The notes under the pieces are model-generated. The model was not told the DNA's origin. It worked only from the letters and a program-made list of their open reading frames with translations, and made no database searches. A stretch of 64,000 bases of DNA, from the NCBI GenBank assembly GCA_905221605.1, contig CAJNDS010001169.1:434001-498000 (forward strand), in the 5' to 3' direction. Source of the stretch: Symbiodinium natans. Its lineage: Eukaryota; Sar; Dinophyceae; Suessiales; Symbiodiniaceae. Positions 22,290-33,461 of this stretch are shown here, in pieces (position 1 is the first letter of the stretch; every line of letters begins with the position of its first letter). The position numbers and the translations under genes were made by a program.

Positions 22290-24837
22290 GTGTTTTCCCC
22301 TTAAATTAAGTTCTTTTCAGTGCCAACTCCAATTGCAACTCCGGTACATGATTAGCTGCTTAGCTCAGTGGAAGAATTCGGTGATGACCGTAACGCATGA
22401 AGTGCATGAGCATCATCTTCCGCAAGCGCAGGGACTGCCGAATACATTTTCCATCAAGTCCCGTCTTACCCCAATTTGGGCAGACATAGGTTTCGGAAGC
22501 AGCGATGAATATCGTCGCCGCACCTACCACTCCTACAGAGACTTGTCGGAATCCTGCAAACACCTGTGCCAACACACCGACATTGTCAGAAAGGACTGTG
22601 ATCATGTGCTTGTTGCGGCCATGGCTGCCTTCGGGTGCCAATGCATGTTGAAGTTTCTTGCAACGTGCAGTTTTGGTTGTTTCTGTTGTTCTGGTGGCCT
22701 CGATTTCAAAGTCAGGTAGACCAGGCTGCAGGAGGATGGACCTGGATGTCATCAAGCATGTGTTGTACTTCTTACAAGCCCCAGCATTATCGACTTGGAA
22801 CATTTTGCAGCGCACAGCACAACATCTTTTTGTTGATTAAACATCGCCCTTGCGGCAAGATGGCCATGAGGCCATGACGGGGGATGTTGAGTCTGCAGCC
22901 ATAGCACTGCAAGTTTCGCGGCGACGGCTACAAAAGCCAACGCTGTGTGCACCTCCGGCCTTTCCTAGCAGATCTGACATGACAGGTCTTCTTCACAGGG
23001 GCCCAGCGGCCAGGAGGTGTGGTTGGACAGTATACTAGGATACCAGTTTCCACAGGGGTGAATCCGATGGTAGTCTAGAGTGTCGGGAGATTCAATGCCC
23101 CGCTTCGGAGAAAAACATCGAACATTATATGGAGCGCACCCACGGAATTCTTGCACAACAATGAACACTAGCAAGCTTTGCTACTGGTGCTGGTGCTGCT
23201 CCTGATCTAACAAGTACTGAGTAGAGTCATCGTACCATTATGCTCCGGGAGCAGCCACAGCTCCAAGCTCCCGGAGGTGGATCTGGCTTCCCGGCCGGTG
23301 CCCTGAATTCTTCAAAAAATCTCATGGGGCTTTGGAGGCTTGCGCATCGCGTGTTCCAGCTTTTGCAGTGCACAGGCCAAGCTATCGATTGCGTTCTGCA
23401 AAGTTGGTAGACTGGTAGAGTGTAGACAACTCCCATGACAGAAACCACTCGTCTGGATTAGTCCGCACCTGTAGTCGGTTGCCTCACGCAACTGAGGCTT
23501 TACCGGCAAGGTGGCGCGGAGGGTGCTGCTGGCCTGCCCCGCTTAGTGTGTTCCCAAGTTGGCGAGCGTGTCCTTCATGTGGGAAAGTTTGCTGAGCCAC
23601 AGGGTGTAACACGTCGGGCGTCCTTCATGCTAGGTGGCTTCGGGGTTGACACGAGTAGTTGCACTCCGCAGATGACAACAATCTGACCGCACAGATGACA
23701 TCAACAACATGACCTCATGCTGAGACCTTGCAGCTGGCAGAGAGATCTCGCAAGCTTTTGCCAAGAGATCGTTTTGCCAGATCCAGACGGTCAGTTCAGG
23801 CAGTTGAGTTTCGGACCCCTCCGTGATTTTATTCCAGGAGAGAATTCGACAGCTTCTATGGCTGTATAAACGTAAATGCTGTTCTATTATTTTGCTTCCC
23901 TTTCGCCGTCCTCACAGCCTCGTAACCGAAGTGCTGTGGGAAGATGTCGAATCATGTGCTTCAGAAGAGAGAAGCCCTTGAGAAGCTCACCTCACCCCTG
24001 CCTCAGTATCTGACATGTCGGAGTTCTTATCATGATTTTTCGGGCCTGAAGCTTTAGCTTCCATCAGTTGCTATGATTTTTCTTTTCGTTCCCAGGTCTC
24101 CATGAGTGGAAGACAGCCATTGATTGGCGGCAGCAGTGATAGTCAAGGAGGCGCTCATCTGAACAATGTCCTGGGGCAACCTGCCAGCGTGTTTCACAAT
24201 CCCGAGTTCCACTCTTAATTGTTTGCATATCTGGAGGGGGTTGTGCTTTTGACGCCAAAATTGTTGTGTAGTCGAACTGAGGGAGGAGTGTCCGGCTTGC
24301 TCGCGCCAGAAATGGATATTTTCAATGCAAAGATCTGTGGCCCCGGCTCGGCGAAGCGCAGGGGAATCAGGTACTCGTGCCCCACACGCGCGGCTGGCCT
24401 GGCTTGATGCTGGTGCCAGAAAGGGACCCTGGAGAGAGCGCAGCTTTTGCAAGTTTGCCAGGAACTACCGACCCATCGCGCTGCCGTCTTTGGAGGCCAG
24501 ATGGCATTGCGAGATCTACAGTAATATGCAGACACGCTTTGGTTGAACATCTTGGCTTAACACGCCAGGCCGTGTCCTCCGCTCCGCAGCTGGGTGGGGC
24601 AAAGACTGCCAGCAAGCAACTGATTGGTCCAAGCCTTTGACCCCCTCACCCTCGCACTGCTGAGGCACAGAAGGCTTGAAGGCACCCCCCAAACTTCCTA
24701 AACAGGGGCCCAGCACATGGCACAGAAGCTCCTGAGCCGAGGCACGCGGAATGCCAGCGTCCCCATGTTCATAGCTCCGACCTCAGACGACGGTGTTTGG
24801 CATGGCATGGCATGGCATGCTGTGACGAGGGGGAACT
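22290..24837. other. No confident gene
   Basis: ORFs up to about 150 codons occur on both strands (for example 22360-22815 minus and 24054-24452 minus), but none shows a recognisable motif, consistent codon pattern or splice pairing. A stretch at 22350 that resembles a tRNA D-arm has no T-arm. Confidence 0.45.
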
Positions 24838-25125
24838 GGATTTGGGGGATTTAGCGGGTTCAGGGGGTATGGGGTTTCGGGGTTTCGGGGTTTAGGGTTT
24901 AGGGTTTGGGGTTATGGGTTTAGGGTTTAGGCCTTACCGCAAGTACCCAAAATCTGTACGAACCCCAATGCCCTAGACCAAAGCAAGCCGTAAAGCCCTT
25001 AAACTCTAAACCCTACACCCCGAAACCCTAGACTCCAAGCCCCACACTCCCAAACCCGCAGCAAACACTACGCCCAAAGCCCCAAGCCCCAAACCGTAAA
25101 CCCTAAACCCTAAGCTGGAGCGAGC
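24838..25125. repeat. Head-to-head telomere-like block
   Basis: From 24838 to about 24935 the strand reads GGGTTTAGGG/GGGTTTCGGG. After a short spacer it switches to CCCTAAACCC/CCCCAAAGCC up to about 25125. The two arms are inverted relative to each other (G-rich then C-rich on the same strand). Units are degenerate. Confidence 0.85.
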
Positions 25126-25335
25126 CGCGGGCGCTGCAATAAGCAGCGGCGAGCGATACCGCGTGGCGACAGGCCCGCGGACGAGCTCGAGTTTAGCCTG
25201 GCGAGGGCTCGGAGCCGTTGCGCGCGGTGAGCGCGGCCCACGCCTAGAAGGGTTTAACCCGCGTGCCAGCGTCAGTCTGGCTCCAAAGAGAATTACCCTA
25301 AACCTTTGGTTTTTAGTGACCCCGCACTGGTGCGT

Positions 25336-25570
25336 CCCCCTAAGGCTTTTTGGGCTCCTCCCGGACCGTTTCTGAGCCGTCTTTTTGGGCTCCCCCCGGA
25401 CCATTTCTGAGCCCTGAGCCTTTTTGTTCTTTCGGACCGTCCGTTTCTGAGCCTTTTTTTGGGCTCCTTCTGGGCCTTTTTTTGGGCTAACCATTGAGCA
25501 TTCTGAGCCTTTTCGGGGGCTTCTCCCGGACCATTTCTGAGCCTTCTTGTGCTCCTCCCGGACCATTTCT
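25336..25570. repeat. Tandem ~30-40-bp repeat (GGGCTCCTCCCGGACCATTT core)
   Basis: About six imperfect units share ggctcctcccggaccatttc and tgagcctttttggg. The minus-strand translation gives a Lys/Arg-rich repeat (KKAQKWSGRSP), which may be only the shadow of the DNA repeat. Confidence 0.8.
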
Positions 25571-25592
25571 GAGCATTTTCTGATTCTTCAAG

Positions 25593-26210
25593 TCATTTCT
25601 GGTCCCCTTTCTTCTGTGGCCATCTGTTCTTCTGCTGCCAATCACCCTGCTTCCAGGATTGGCCCTTCCACTTGTCGGACTGCCACGAATCCTTGGCCGT
25701 CCACTGGCTCTGAGCCTTGGAGCCGTAGGACACTGGCAGTGTCGCCGCAGTGTGCGGGGGGGCCGTGACCGCTGCCATGGCCTGTGCCGCAGCTTGGGCC
25801 TGCGCCGCTTGGGTCACCAGGGCGGTGTAATGATTGACATCCACCTGAATCATCCCCTGTGCCACGGAGGACGAGGCCTGGGAGGGGCTTCCCCTGTCAT
25901 GGTCTCTTCGACCTCTTCGGCTTCTTGAGCGACGCCTCCTCGGCTCGTCACTGGAGCTGCTGCTCCTGCGTCGCCTCCCCCTTCTGCTTTCTTTTGGCTG
26001 ACTGGGGGCTGGCACATTGGGTCCGTACCCAAATGGCATCATGGGCCACATGATTCTTGAGTCCTTTCGGACTGGGGCCTTCGCCCTCTTGGTGTGCCAC
26101 TCTCTTTTTAAGGGCCTTTGCCCTGAGATCCGACCCTTGTCGATCCTGTTGGTTCCCTGTGGAACGCTCGAGCCGAGGGAGATGCAACTGAAACATGCTG
26201 AGCTGAGCAC
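25593..26210 (-). CDS. RS-rich orphan protein
   Basis: An open frame of 205 codons. The middle part is an arginine/serine domain (roughly residues 73-105, RRGRRRRSSSSSDEPRRRR and similar), followed by an Ala/Gln-rich segment and a C-terminal Trp/Lys/Gln-rich tail (WKGQSWKQGDWQQKNRWPQK). RS domains are typical of splicing-related or RNA-binding proteins, but there is no RRM here. The upstream region 26285-26476 on the same strand holds a diverged repeat of part of its 5' region, so it may be the last part of a longer spliced gene that includes the 294-codon ORF upstream. The function is not recognised. Confidence 0.45.
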   Translation of the reverse strand: MLSSACFSCISLGSSVPQGTNRIDKGRISGQRPLKREWHTKRAKAPVRKDSRIMWPMMPFGYGPNVPAPSQPKESRRGRRRRSSSSSDEPRRRRSRSRRGRRDHDRGSPSQASSSVAQGMIQVDVNHYTALVTQAAQAQAAAQAMAAVTAPPHTAATLPVSYGSKAQSQWTAKDSWQSDKWKGQSWKQGDWQQKNRWPQKKGDQK

Positions 26211-26656
26211 AGGTCAATGCAACAAGACTTAGACTGTCAGAGTCTGTTGTCATCTGATTTTCCTTCTCATTCGTAAGTGGCTCGCTAAGTCCCTTTGGAC
26301 TGGGGCCTCTGCCCTATTGATGTGGTTCTCTCTCTGTGAGAGCCTTCCCTAGATGGTCGACCCTTGTCGACATCGTGAGTCTGTTGCATAAACTCTAGCA
26401 AGGGGCCGAGCATCCAATGCTGTTCTCCTGCACAGATGACAAGATGCTGGTGCACTGTCAACCAATCCCTAGCCACACTCAGTTCTCAACAAGCAAATGC
26501 TCCCATCCTTCATGAGTGTAAGGATTGGACCTACGGTCAACCCTCAGATATCCCTTGCAAGATACCAACGCTGGACACTGAGGGGGCGGCGCCTTGATAG
26601 TCCTACCGACATGCAGCAGCAAGCACACTCCACCTTGTTTTCAGTTATGCAATAAT

Positions 26657-27541
26657 TCAATCAATGTCAATGCAGCCACCTGGATTCGCCTGTAGACGCC
26701 AGAGGCTGTGGTTTTCCGTAACAGTCTCACTGATGCACGCATTCGGATCGTGCGTCCCTGTGGTGCTTGACCCGGGACTGGAAATATCTAGAGCAAACTC
26801 CTGGTGAACAAAAGATTCGAATTCACCATTCGCTCTACGCACCTGTTCAGTCCATGGGGGTGCGGCATCTGTGGTTTCATGCTGAGGCCACACTGTGGCT
26901 GTGACTGCAGACCAAGGAAGATGATGAGGAGGATTGGGGTCTTCAACATACAAATGTAAGAAGGCCTGGAGGAGTTCACCTTTTAGGTCCTCCAACGCAA
27001 GGCTGACGAGGGCTTCAGGTGTGCCACATCGTTGAGCTCTATGGTGGGCACGATCGACGAGCCTGGCAAGTCTGGCCTGCCACTGCTTCTCCGTGAATCC
27101 AAATCCCTTGGGGTCAAGCATGCCAAAATCCTCCAGAACCTGCTCCTGCAGAAACTCCGTCAAACCTTCACGCATGTGATCGAGAGCTGCAGCATGTAAT
27201 GCCATGGCATGGGTTTCACAGGTTCTCGGACCAAAATCTTGAGATAAGAAGACGAGAGGGTAACAGCACTGGTTGCAAGTACCCAAATGCATGGTAAAGT
27301 TATGACCATGTCTTGCATAGAGGCAATGCACAAATGCCTGGCGTGGTTTGACAACTGCCATGGTCTCTCCTCGCATGTGCTCCATACTGTCTCGCAAAGT
27401 CCTCCAGAACAACATCAAGTACAATTGGCCACAGCAAGAGACCGGCTCAATCACACTGAGGTGCAAACTTCTCGGCATGCTCGTTCCCCATGCACTCCGT
27501 GTCACTAACATGACATGACAAACCGAACAAAGTGCAGACAC
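26657..27541 (-). CDS. Orphan protein of 294 aa, function unknown
   Basis: A clean reading frame with balanced composition and no low-complexity run. The start region is rich in Cys and His, with CNQCCYPL near residue 89. A Leu/Glu/Asp-rich helical centre (EGLTEFLQEQVLEDFGM, EDLKGELLQAFLHLYVED) and a Ser/Thr-rich tail follow. I do not recognise a family. It reads away from the 292-bp repeat copy at 28.1-28.4 kb and towards the RS-rich ORF, on the same strand, which could mean a common gene or a retroelement body. Start choice is uncertain; the first ATG is used. Confidence 0.5.
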   Translation of the reverse strand: MSALCSVCHVMLVTRSAWGTSMPRSLHLSVIEPVSCCGQLYLMLFWRTLRDSMEHMRGETMAVVKPRQAFVHCLYARHGHNFTMHLGTCNQCCYPLVFLSQDFGPRTCETHAMALHAAALDHMREGLTEFLQEQVLEDFGMLDPKGFGFTEKQWQARLARLVDRAHHRAQRCGTPEALVSLALEDLKGELLQAFLHLYVEDPNPPHHLPWSAVTATVWPQHETTDAAPPWTEQVRRANGEFESFVHQEFALDISSPGSSTTGTHDPNACISETVTENHSLWRLQANPGGCIDID

Positions 27542-28148
27542 ACCGAATAAGCTCAGAGGGCTCGTTCAATCACACTGAGGTGCCCTGCAGTCTGGAGCTC
27601 CCAGAAAAACGGAGTGCACTATTGCTCACCTCAAACACTGGTCAAAACCGTAACACAACATGGAGTGTCTTCCAGCTGAGGACACGAATACTCTCTTTAG
27701 CTCAGAGCAAACCTGGCATGGCTCGAAATGCAGTTCGTCACGAGGCCCGTTTGAAGACGAACCTGTTAAGGCTCAACCCGGTTTGGCTTTTTATTTTGCT
27801 CATCTGACTCTCAGTGCCCTCTCGGACTGAGCCAAAAATTTCTCACGCATTCCATGGTGAAAGATTTTCTCTCAAAATAAAGGTTTGTACTCAAGAGTAC
27901 GAAGCCCTTCATTCAATGCGGTTGTTGATCTTGCAATTGTAAAGGTCATGGAACTCTAGAACAAGAAATTGGCCACAAGATGCCAGTTCCAGACCATTGT
28001 CTTTGTTTTATCAAGTAACAGATGACTGCCCTAGAACAAAATGAAGATTGACCCACAAGAAGGTCGGCAGCATCAAGAATTGTTGCACAGTTGGTTATTG
28101 TAAAGCTGTTAGTGTGAATGATTGCTGAAGCATTCATTCAAGGGACGG

Positions 28149-28440
28149 TGTTAGGATTGAGCTTTACCTCCTGCACATGTACATTGTCCAGTGCGTGAAG
28201 AACATGCAACACTGACAGAGAACATTGGCATGTGGACATTGCCATGTCCATGATGCATTGGCTCAAGTGGCTCAAGATTGGCTCAGCCCAAGTGACACAA
28301 AAGATTGCTGAGCGAGAGATTGCATCTGACAGTTGTATGCTTGTATTGTGGTGTGGTCAAGACCATTGATTGAACAGTCATGTGTTTGGTAGTTTACATA
28401 CAGTTTGATATTGTACAGAAAGTGACCTTTGATAATTTCA
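28149..28440 (-). repeat. 292-bp dispersed repeat, copy 2 (inverted relative to copy 1)
   Basis: Reverse complement of 899-1190 with about two differences. Right of it begins the GGGGGGCTTAAA array. The copy contains a run of three related pieces, TTGGCTCAAG, TGGCTCAAG and ATTGGCTCAG, that share ten bases with the end of the dinoflagellate spliced leader. This is too short to be a relic. Confidence 0.85.
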
Positions 28441-28740
28441 TTAAAGGGGGGCTTAAAAGGGGGGCTCAAAGGGGGCTTACCGAGTGGCCATGCCGCAGAT
28501 GGCGCTGGAAAGGGGGGCTTAAAGGGGGGCTTAAAGGGGGGCTTAAAGGGGGGGTTGAAGGGGGCTTTAAGGGGGGGCTTAAGGGGGGGCTTAAGGGGGG
28601 GCTTAAGGGGGGCTTAATCCCCCCCCCCCCCCGAAGGGACCCCCTTTGCAGGGACCCCTTTGAAGGGGGGCTTACGGGGGGCTTAAAGGGGGGCGTAAAG
28701 GGGAGCTTAAGCCCCCCTTTGCCCAAAGGGGGGGGCCCAT
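28441..28740. repeat. G-rich array of GGGGGGCTTAAA units with a long C run
   Basis: More than fifteen units of GGGGGGCTTAAA/GGGGGGCTTAAG lie in tandem, interrupted near 28618 by a run of about fourteen C. It is the same unit as at 1191-1300 on the other strand. Confidence 0.9.
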
Positions 28741-29378
28741 CCTCTTAAAACTAGAAGAGGGATGGCCCGAAAGCATCGATTTGCCGTGCGTTGACTCCAT
28801 GCACTTGACTCTTTGTAATCGAACTGTATGCACTTGGAGAAATGTCTGCCCTTACATGGTTGCATAGTCACTTGTACACTGCACTTGTATGCACTGGAAC
28901 TGCATGGCATTCAAGTGTGTGGAGTTGAATGCCATGCACTTGTGGTCAACTCTGTAGACTTTTCATCGGCGTTGAAGACAACGCCGAGCTCCAGCGGCCG
29001 GTCGCGGCACGCACCTGCGCCGGTGCAAGGAAAGAAGCAAAAACCACACAAGCACAAAAACAGACAAAAGAGGTGGAGTCTAAGTAAGGGCCGTGCATGT
29101 TGGTCGCCATGGAATACCTGCGCGCAGAAAACAGCTTTACTTGCAAGTCGGTCGACAAAGGTGCCAATCGTCCCGGGCGGTCCTAGCTGCATTTTCACAC
29201 GCGCGTGCGTCGCAGTGTCCATACTAAACATAGCCCGGACGGCGTCCATGCGGTTCTGCAGCCGCGCTTTCGGGCCCTGCCTCCGCTGTGACGTCAAAAC
29301 TCGCCCTGCCCCGCGGGCTGCGTCCCCACACTTTCGCAAACCCACAATACAATGCAACTTGCGCAATAGTGCGCCTGA

Positions 29379-29539
29379 TGAAGCTGGCAATCGAAACAAA
29401 GAGGAGCTTGTTCACGCTCTGTTGCAGTGCATTTCAGAGCAGGAGGCGTCATGGGAAAGCTTCCCATAACGCCTCCTGCTCGGAAATGCACTGCAACAGA
29501 GCGCGAAGAAGCTCCTCTTTGTTTCGCTTGCCAGCTTCA
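29379..29539. repeat. 161-bp near-perfect inverted repeat made of an exon-like segment
   Basis: The two ~78-bp arms meet at the AAGCTT near 29459. Each arm, read outward to centre, encodes EELxxALLQCISEQEA followed by W. The same peptide (LLHALSQRISEQEALWEKP) is encoded on the minus strand near 51780-51850. The palindrome is therefore two head-to-head copies of one gene fragment. Confidence 0.88.
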
Positions 29540-29554
29540 CAGCGCTGCTGCACG

Positions 29555-29670
29555 CCCGTCGCGGAAGTGTTGGTGCTGACGTCGACCAGGCTTCGAAGAC
29601 CGCACCACCACAGCATCGAGAGGCCAGTCGGAGATGTCGCTCAGGTTGTACCAAGTACCATCTTCAGGTC
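29555..29670 (-). pseudogene. Fragment related to the phosphatase-like gene at 50 kb
   Basis: The minus strand encodes WYNLSDISDWPLDAVVVRS, matching the WRASYNLGDISDWPLDAV segment of the copy at 50.2-50.3 kb. Only this part is present and no phosphatase core follows, so it is a gene fragment. Confidence 0.7.
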
Positions 29671-29895
29671 GGCGGCAAAGAAAACGTCCTTCGTCCAAGG
29701 CGCGGCAGCTTTCTGAACGGACTCGAGGCTGCCGCGAATCTCTGCGTAGACGCCCCCTGCACACCCGCAGCCCCAGCAAGCGCCCGCAACTGCGTCACGG
29801 TCTGCTTCGCAAGCTCCTCGCGCAGCCAAGCCACGCCGTGAGCGGCGAAACCTTCGCGCAGGCCGCGCAGCTCTTGCTGCTGCGCAGCGCCACCT

Positions 29896-30110
29896 CCTAG
29901 CTTGTTCCCCAGCTTCAACTCTTCCAGAACTTCTCATACGGCTACCAAGCTAGCTCGGCCAACTCTTCATCTTCCTCTTGCGTCATCTTGGTCCAGTACA
30001 GGACCTCTACTGGATCAGGATGACGCAAGAGGAAGCTGAAGCCTTGGCCGAGCTAGCTTGGTAGCCGTATGAGAAGGTCTGGAAGAGTTGAAGCTGGGGA
30101 ACAAGCTAGG
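29896..30110. repeat. 215-bp inverted repeat (hairpin)
   Basis: Left arm starts cctagcttgttccccagc and right arm ends in its reverse complement. The arms are about 95 bp with few mismatches around a ~25-bp centre. It lies just outside the outer retroelement. Confidence 0.88.
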
Positions 30111-30552
30111 AGCGAGGAGGCTGAGGGATACGCGGCAAGCTTGTTGCGAGGAATGCTGCGGAACATTGCGCTTCTGCGCGAACATTGTAAAGCAGAAGCT
30201 CTGTTCCGAAGCTGTACAAATATTGCGCCCGTGTACGGCAGAGGTGTCCCTCTGTCGCCGGCCGAATTTTCGCAAGACAGCGTCCATTCGGCCGCGCGCA
30301 GTGAGAGCCTAGACTACGCGAGGCAGCTCGCCGTCCTCAACGCAACTTCACAAGCAAAAGCCTTGGGTCGCCGCACATCAGGGTTTACGTAACCACTCCA
30401 AAGAGTACTTCTTGCTCTTGGCATAGTACACTCTGCAGTCATCACCAACCTTGCCACCCTCAGCTGGCAACAAGCGAAAGTCCTGCACACGGACTTTGAA
30501 GTTGCAACTGCTGCTGAGTGTGGAGAGGAGCGACTCCTTCAAATCCCCGACA

Positions 30553-30738
30553 GTTCACAGCTAGTTCAAGCCACACTACCAAAGCCACTACCAAGCCCTA
30601 AAAAGTCCAGGCCAGATAAGCACCTACCATAAGCTCACGCTCCCTTCCTTTTTGACTTTGCCGGAAATGCAGCTCAGAGTACGAAGCACAAGCAAGCAAT
30701 CGAATTGCGGCAAAGCTGAGTAGACAAAGCTTACCACC
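30553..30738 (-). repeat. Outer element repeat B2 (186 bp)
   Basis: Identical by eye to 31309-31494. It marks the minus-strand 3' end of the outer element. Confidence 0.9.
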
Positions 30739-31180
30739 GTGCAAGCGAATGAATTGTGTCAAAGCAGAGAACCTGAGTGAGCCATGACGAGAAAACACAG
30801 GAGCAAAACAGAACAGATCTTGACCAAGGCAAGAAAAAGAGCTCGTGGATTCTCGTGAAACGAGGCTGGCTCCAATCGCTTAAAAGATGAGCGCGCCTTT
30901 GGGTTGACTTGGCTAGTAGCTCGCAAGCCTGGAGCTGTCCCAAAGCAAAAGGGAGCACAACAGCTAGACGGTAGCAAAAGAGCTAGCACAGCCGTTTAGA
31001 GGACGGGGCCCCTTTGGGCAGACCCGGCAGACAGCTTGCGAGTATGGGACACGTCTCAAAGTAGAAGCAAGCACTGCTGTGAAACAAGTGCAAAATGAGC
31101 AGCAAGCTCCGGTTGTACGAGGGTCGCGAGACCCGTCCCAAATGAAGGAATGAATCCTCATAAAGGGAGTGGTGGGTGGG

Positions 31181-31310
31181 AACAACAAAAGCGAAGCTAC
31201 TAAGCGATGCAATGCAAACTGCAAGAATTCGGTGTGTGGCTTGAACCAAAGCAACAAGGTACGGTGATCTTTCACAACAGTAAACAGACATGAGTAAACA
31301 CATGAACCGT
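31181..31310 (-). repeat. Outer element repeat A2 (130 bp)
   Basis: Identical by eye to 49079-49208. It abuts B1, sharing two bases at 31309-31310. On the + strand it is immediately preceded by GGGTGGG, as is A2 of the inner element. Confidence 0.9.
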
Positions 31311-31494
31311 TCACAGCTAGTTCAAGCCACACTACCAAAGCCACTACCAAGCCCTAAAAAGTCCAGGCCAGATAAGCACCTACCATAAGCTCACGCTCCC
31401 TTCCTTTTTGACTTTGCCGGAAATGCAGCTCAGAGTACGAAGCACAAGCAAGCAATCGAATTGCGGCAAAGCTGAGTAGACAAAGCTTACCACC
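31309..31494 (-). repeat. Outer element repeat B1 (186 bp)
   Basis: Identical by eye to 30553-30738. The B1-A2 junction contains the palindrome TGAACCGTTCA (31303-31313), a candidate recombination core. Confidence 0.9.
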
Positions 31495-31740
31495 AATTTA
31501 ACACTGGCAAAGTCAAAGCTCGCACCGAACAGCCCAATTTTTAAAAGTGAGCGAAGACGTGCCAGGCATGCCCCCCAGATGACTGGGTGGCTCAAGCGGA
31601 GTGTTGCAATGTGGCTTCCGCGACTCAAAGTTCCAAGCGCAGAGCCAAAAACCAGAACTGCTCCCCGAAAGCCAGTCGTCTCGTAGAAAGTCGTGTCACG
31701 ACATGACCCCCCAATAAGGAGGGGTAAGAGAAAGCAACGG

Positions 31741-32040
31741 CTAGGGTCGATTGCCCAACTGTCGGAGCACAGAACAAAGTACAGATCCAATGCCTTGGAT
31801 GACTGCACACAGAGAGGCCTGAACCTCCGCCAAACGAGTGTTGCAGAGCTCGAGGTCGGCCTCCATGTCAGACAACCGGACTGTGTGCCCACTGGACGAT
31901 TGCTCCAGGGCGAGGACACGTGTGAGAAGCGCTTCTGTAGTCAGATGAGCGCCCGACAGGTCCCCTTGCAGGATGGCTACCTGATGCCTGAGACGAGAGA
32001 CCTCCTCCCGCAGAAAGGCCACCTCGTCAGAGCGGTCCAT
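31741..32040 (-). CDS. Small coiled-coil protein of the outer element
   Basis: Starts at the internal Met MDRSDEVAFL and gives about 99 residues. Heptad-like LREEVSRLRHQVAILQGDL and the later DMEADLELCNTRLAEVQ predict a coiled coil, with a hydrophobic tail. No family is recognised. It is the last ORF on the minus strand before the repeats. The longer frame starting at 32133 has Cys/Phe-rich sequence typical of the noncoding spacers, so the internal Met is preferred. Confidence 0.5.
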   Translation of the reverse strand: MDRSDEVAFLREEVSRLRHQVAILQGDLSGAHLTTEALLTRVLALEQSSSGHTVRLSDMEADLELCNTRLAEVQASLCAVIQGIGSVLCSVLRQLGNRP

Positions 32041-33461
32041 GTGCCTGGCCCGCGGGCAGAAAAGCCAGCTGCTGAAGCCCTCAAAGTGATGTATAGTCAA
32101 AGGACATGTAAAGCGTTCCATGTTCAAATGCAAAGAGTGCTCTAATGCTCCCTGAGAGCCACGTGGGACAGAGGCCGCGCGGGAAAAGAGAGGCCGTTAT
32201 GGCACCGCCGCTGCTCGTCAGGCCGTCCAAGGCATGAGAAAGGCTGACAGGAACCCCAAAAGTGGGATAACTAGGAGAAAGCATCCATACGCTCATTTGC
32301 TCCAACAGACGATACGGCGGATCTGAACCACTGAGCGGCGCATGTCTCCTGGCAAGGTCGCAGGCAGGGGCCCTTAAACCAGCGTGAAGGAACCTATCCT
32401 ACCGCCCGAAAGACCCAACAGGCAGAAACCCAGGCTGAGGGACAGTGTCCAAATGAGGGCAGAAGAAGTCGCCAAAGGAATTCTGTCTGCCACAAGCCGA
32501 GCTGCCCCAAGAGAAAGAAATGTAGCTCCAAAGATAAACCTTGTAATGCTCGCCACAGAGAGCTGCAGGCTAGGGCGAGTGCTGTGTGGCATGCTCACAA
32601 GGAACATCAAAAACAAGCACGGAGCCATCCTTCTCGCCAAACGCACGCTGGCCCTCCCGGACTGGCAGGTCCTAGCGCGTGGGGCTGAAACGAAGGCTGC
32701 GACGAGCCGAGGATTTGAGGACCGTGTGACACGCTCGAAGGCCTGTAAGATGCTCCGAACCAGCCGAAAAGGGAAGCCATCCTGACTCTTGACAGGAAAA
32801 GGAGAGGGTGTAGGAAAAGCCCCTACTGGCTGCCAGCAGAACAAACGCACTGAGCCAAGCACGGCCTAGACCTCTGTATGGATTGGGAAGCATCCCTATA
32901 CAGGGGGGAAAAACCGAAGGCTCGGGGTGTAGCTTAAGGTCAACCGGGTCAAATGAGGTTTAGGCAAATGCCGGGCCTGCGACGCGAAAAAGGAGGGCGA
33001 TATCTCGGAGCTTTGGTGGCCGAAAGTAGCCAAGACCTGAGCGAAAAGAAAAGGAGGGGCAGCCCACCATAAGAATGGCGGATTATGCACTATGAAAAAG
33101 AGAAAACCCGGTGGCACAACCCGAATTAATGACACCTACGCTGCTGACAGTATTTCTCCCCCCGTGCAGGCACCAAAGTCGGCCGACTGCCTGAGCACGT
33201 GAGACCTGCTCAATAAAATCACGGAGATCACAAAGGAGGATCGTTGAAGCCAGAAGCATGTCTAAGGGCCAAATGTCACTGCGCAATCTCACGGTATAAG
33301 CCCCGTAAGGCTAGCCCAGGAGCAGAAGCACAGAGTGCCATGGTGCTGTTGAGGGCGCACAAACAAAAGAAAGTGCAAGTACAAAGGCTGTTTGAAAGCC
33401 TGCGTAACAAAGCACACTTGAAAGGAAGGCCCTGTGGCCTCGAGCCAAGAAGGGGTCACCC

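Noticed and set aside
22347-22420. tRNA-like D-arm (TTAGCTCAGTGG)
   Set aside because: No T-arm box, no acceptor pairing and no anticodon stem could be found nearby.
28255-28290. Possible dinoflagellate spliced-leader relic (TTGGCTCAAG)
   Set aside because: Only ten bases match the leader 3' end and the upstream CCGTAGCCATT part is absent. The match lies inside a dispersed repeat with several similar words.
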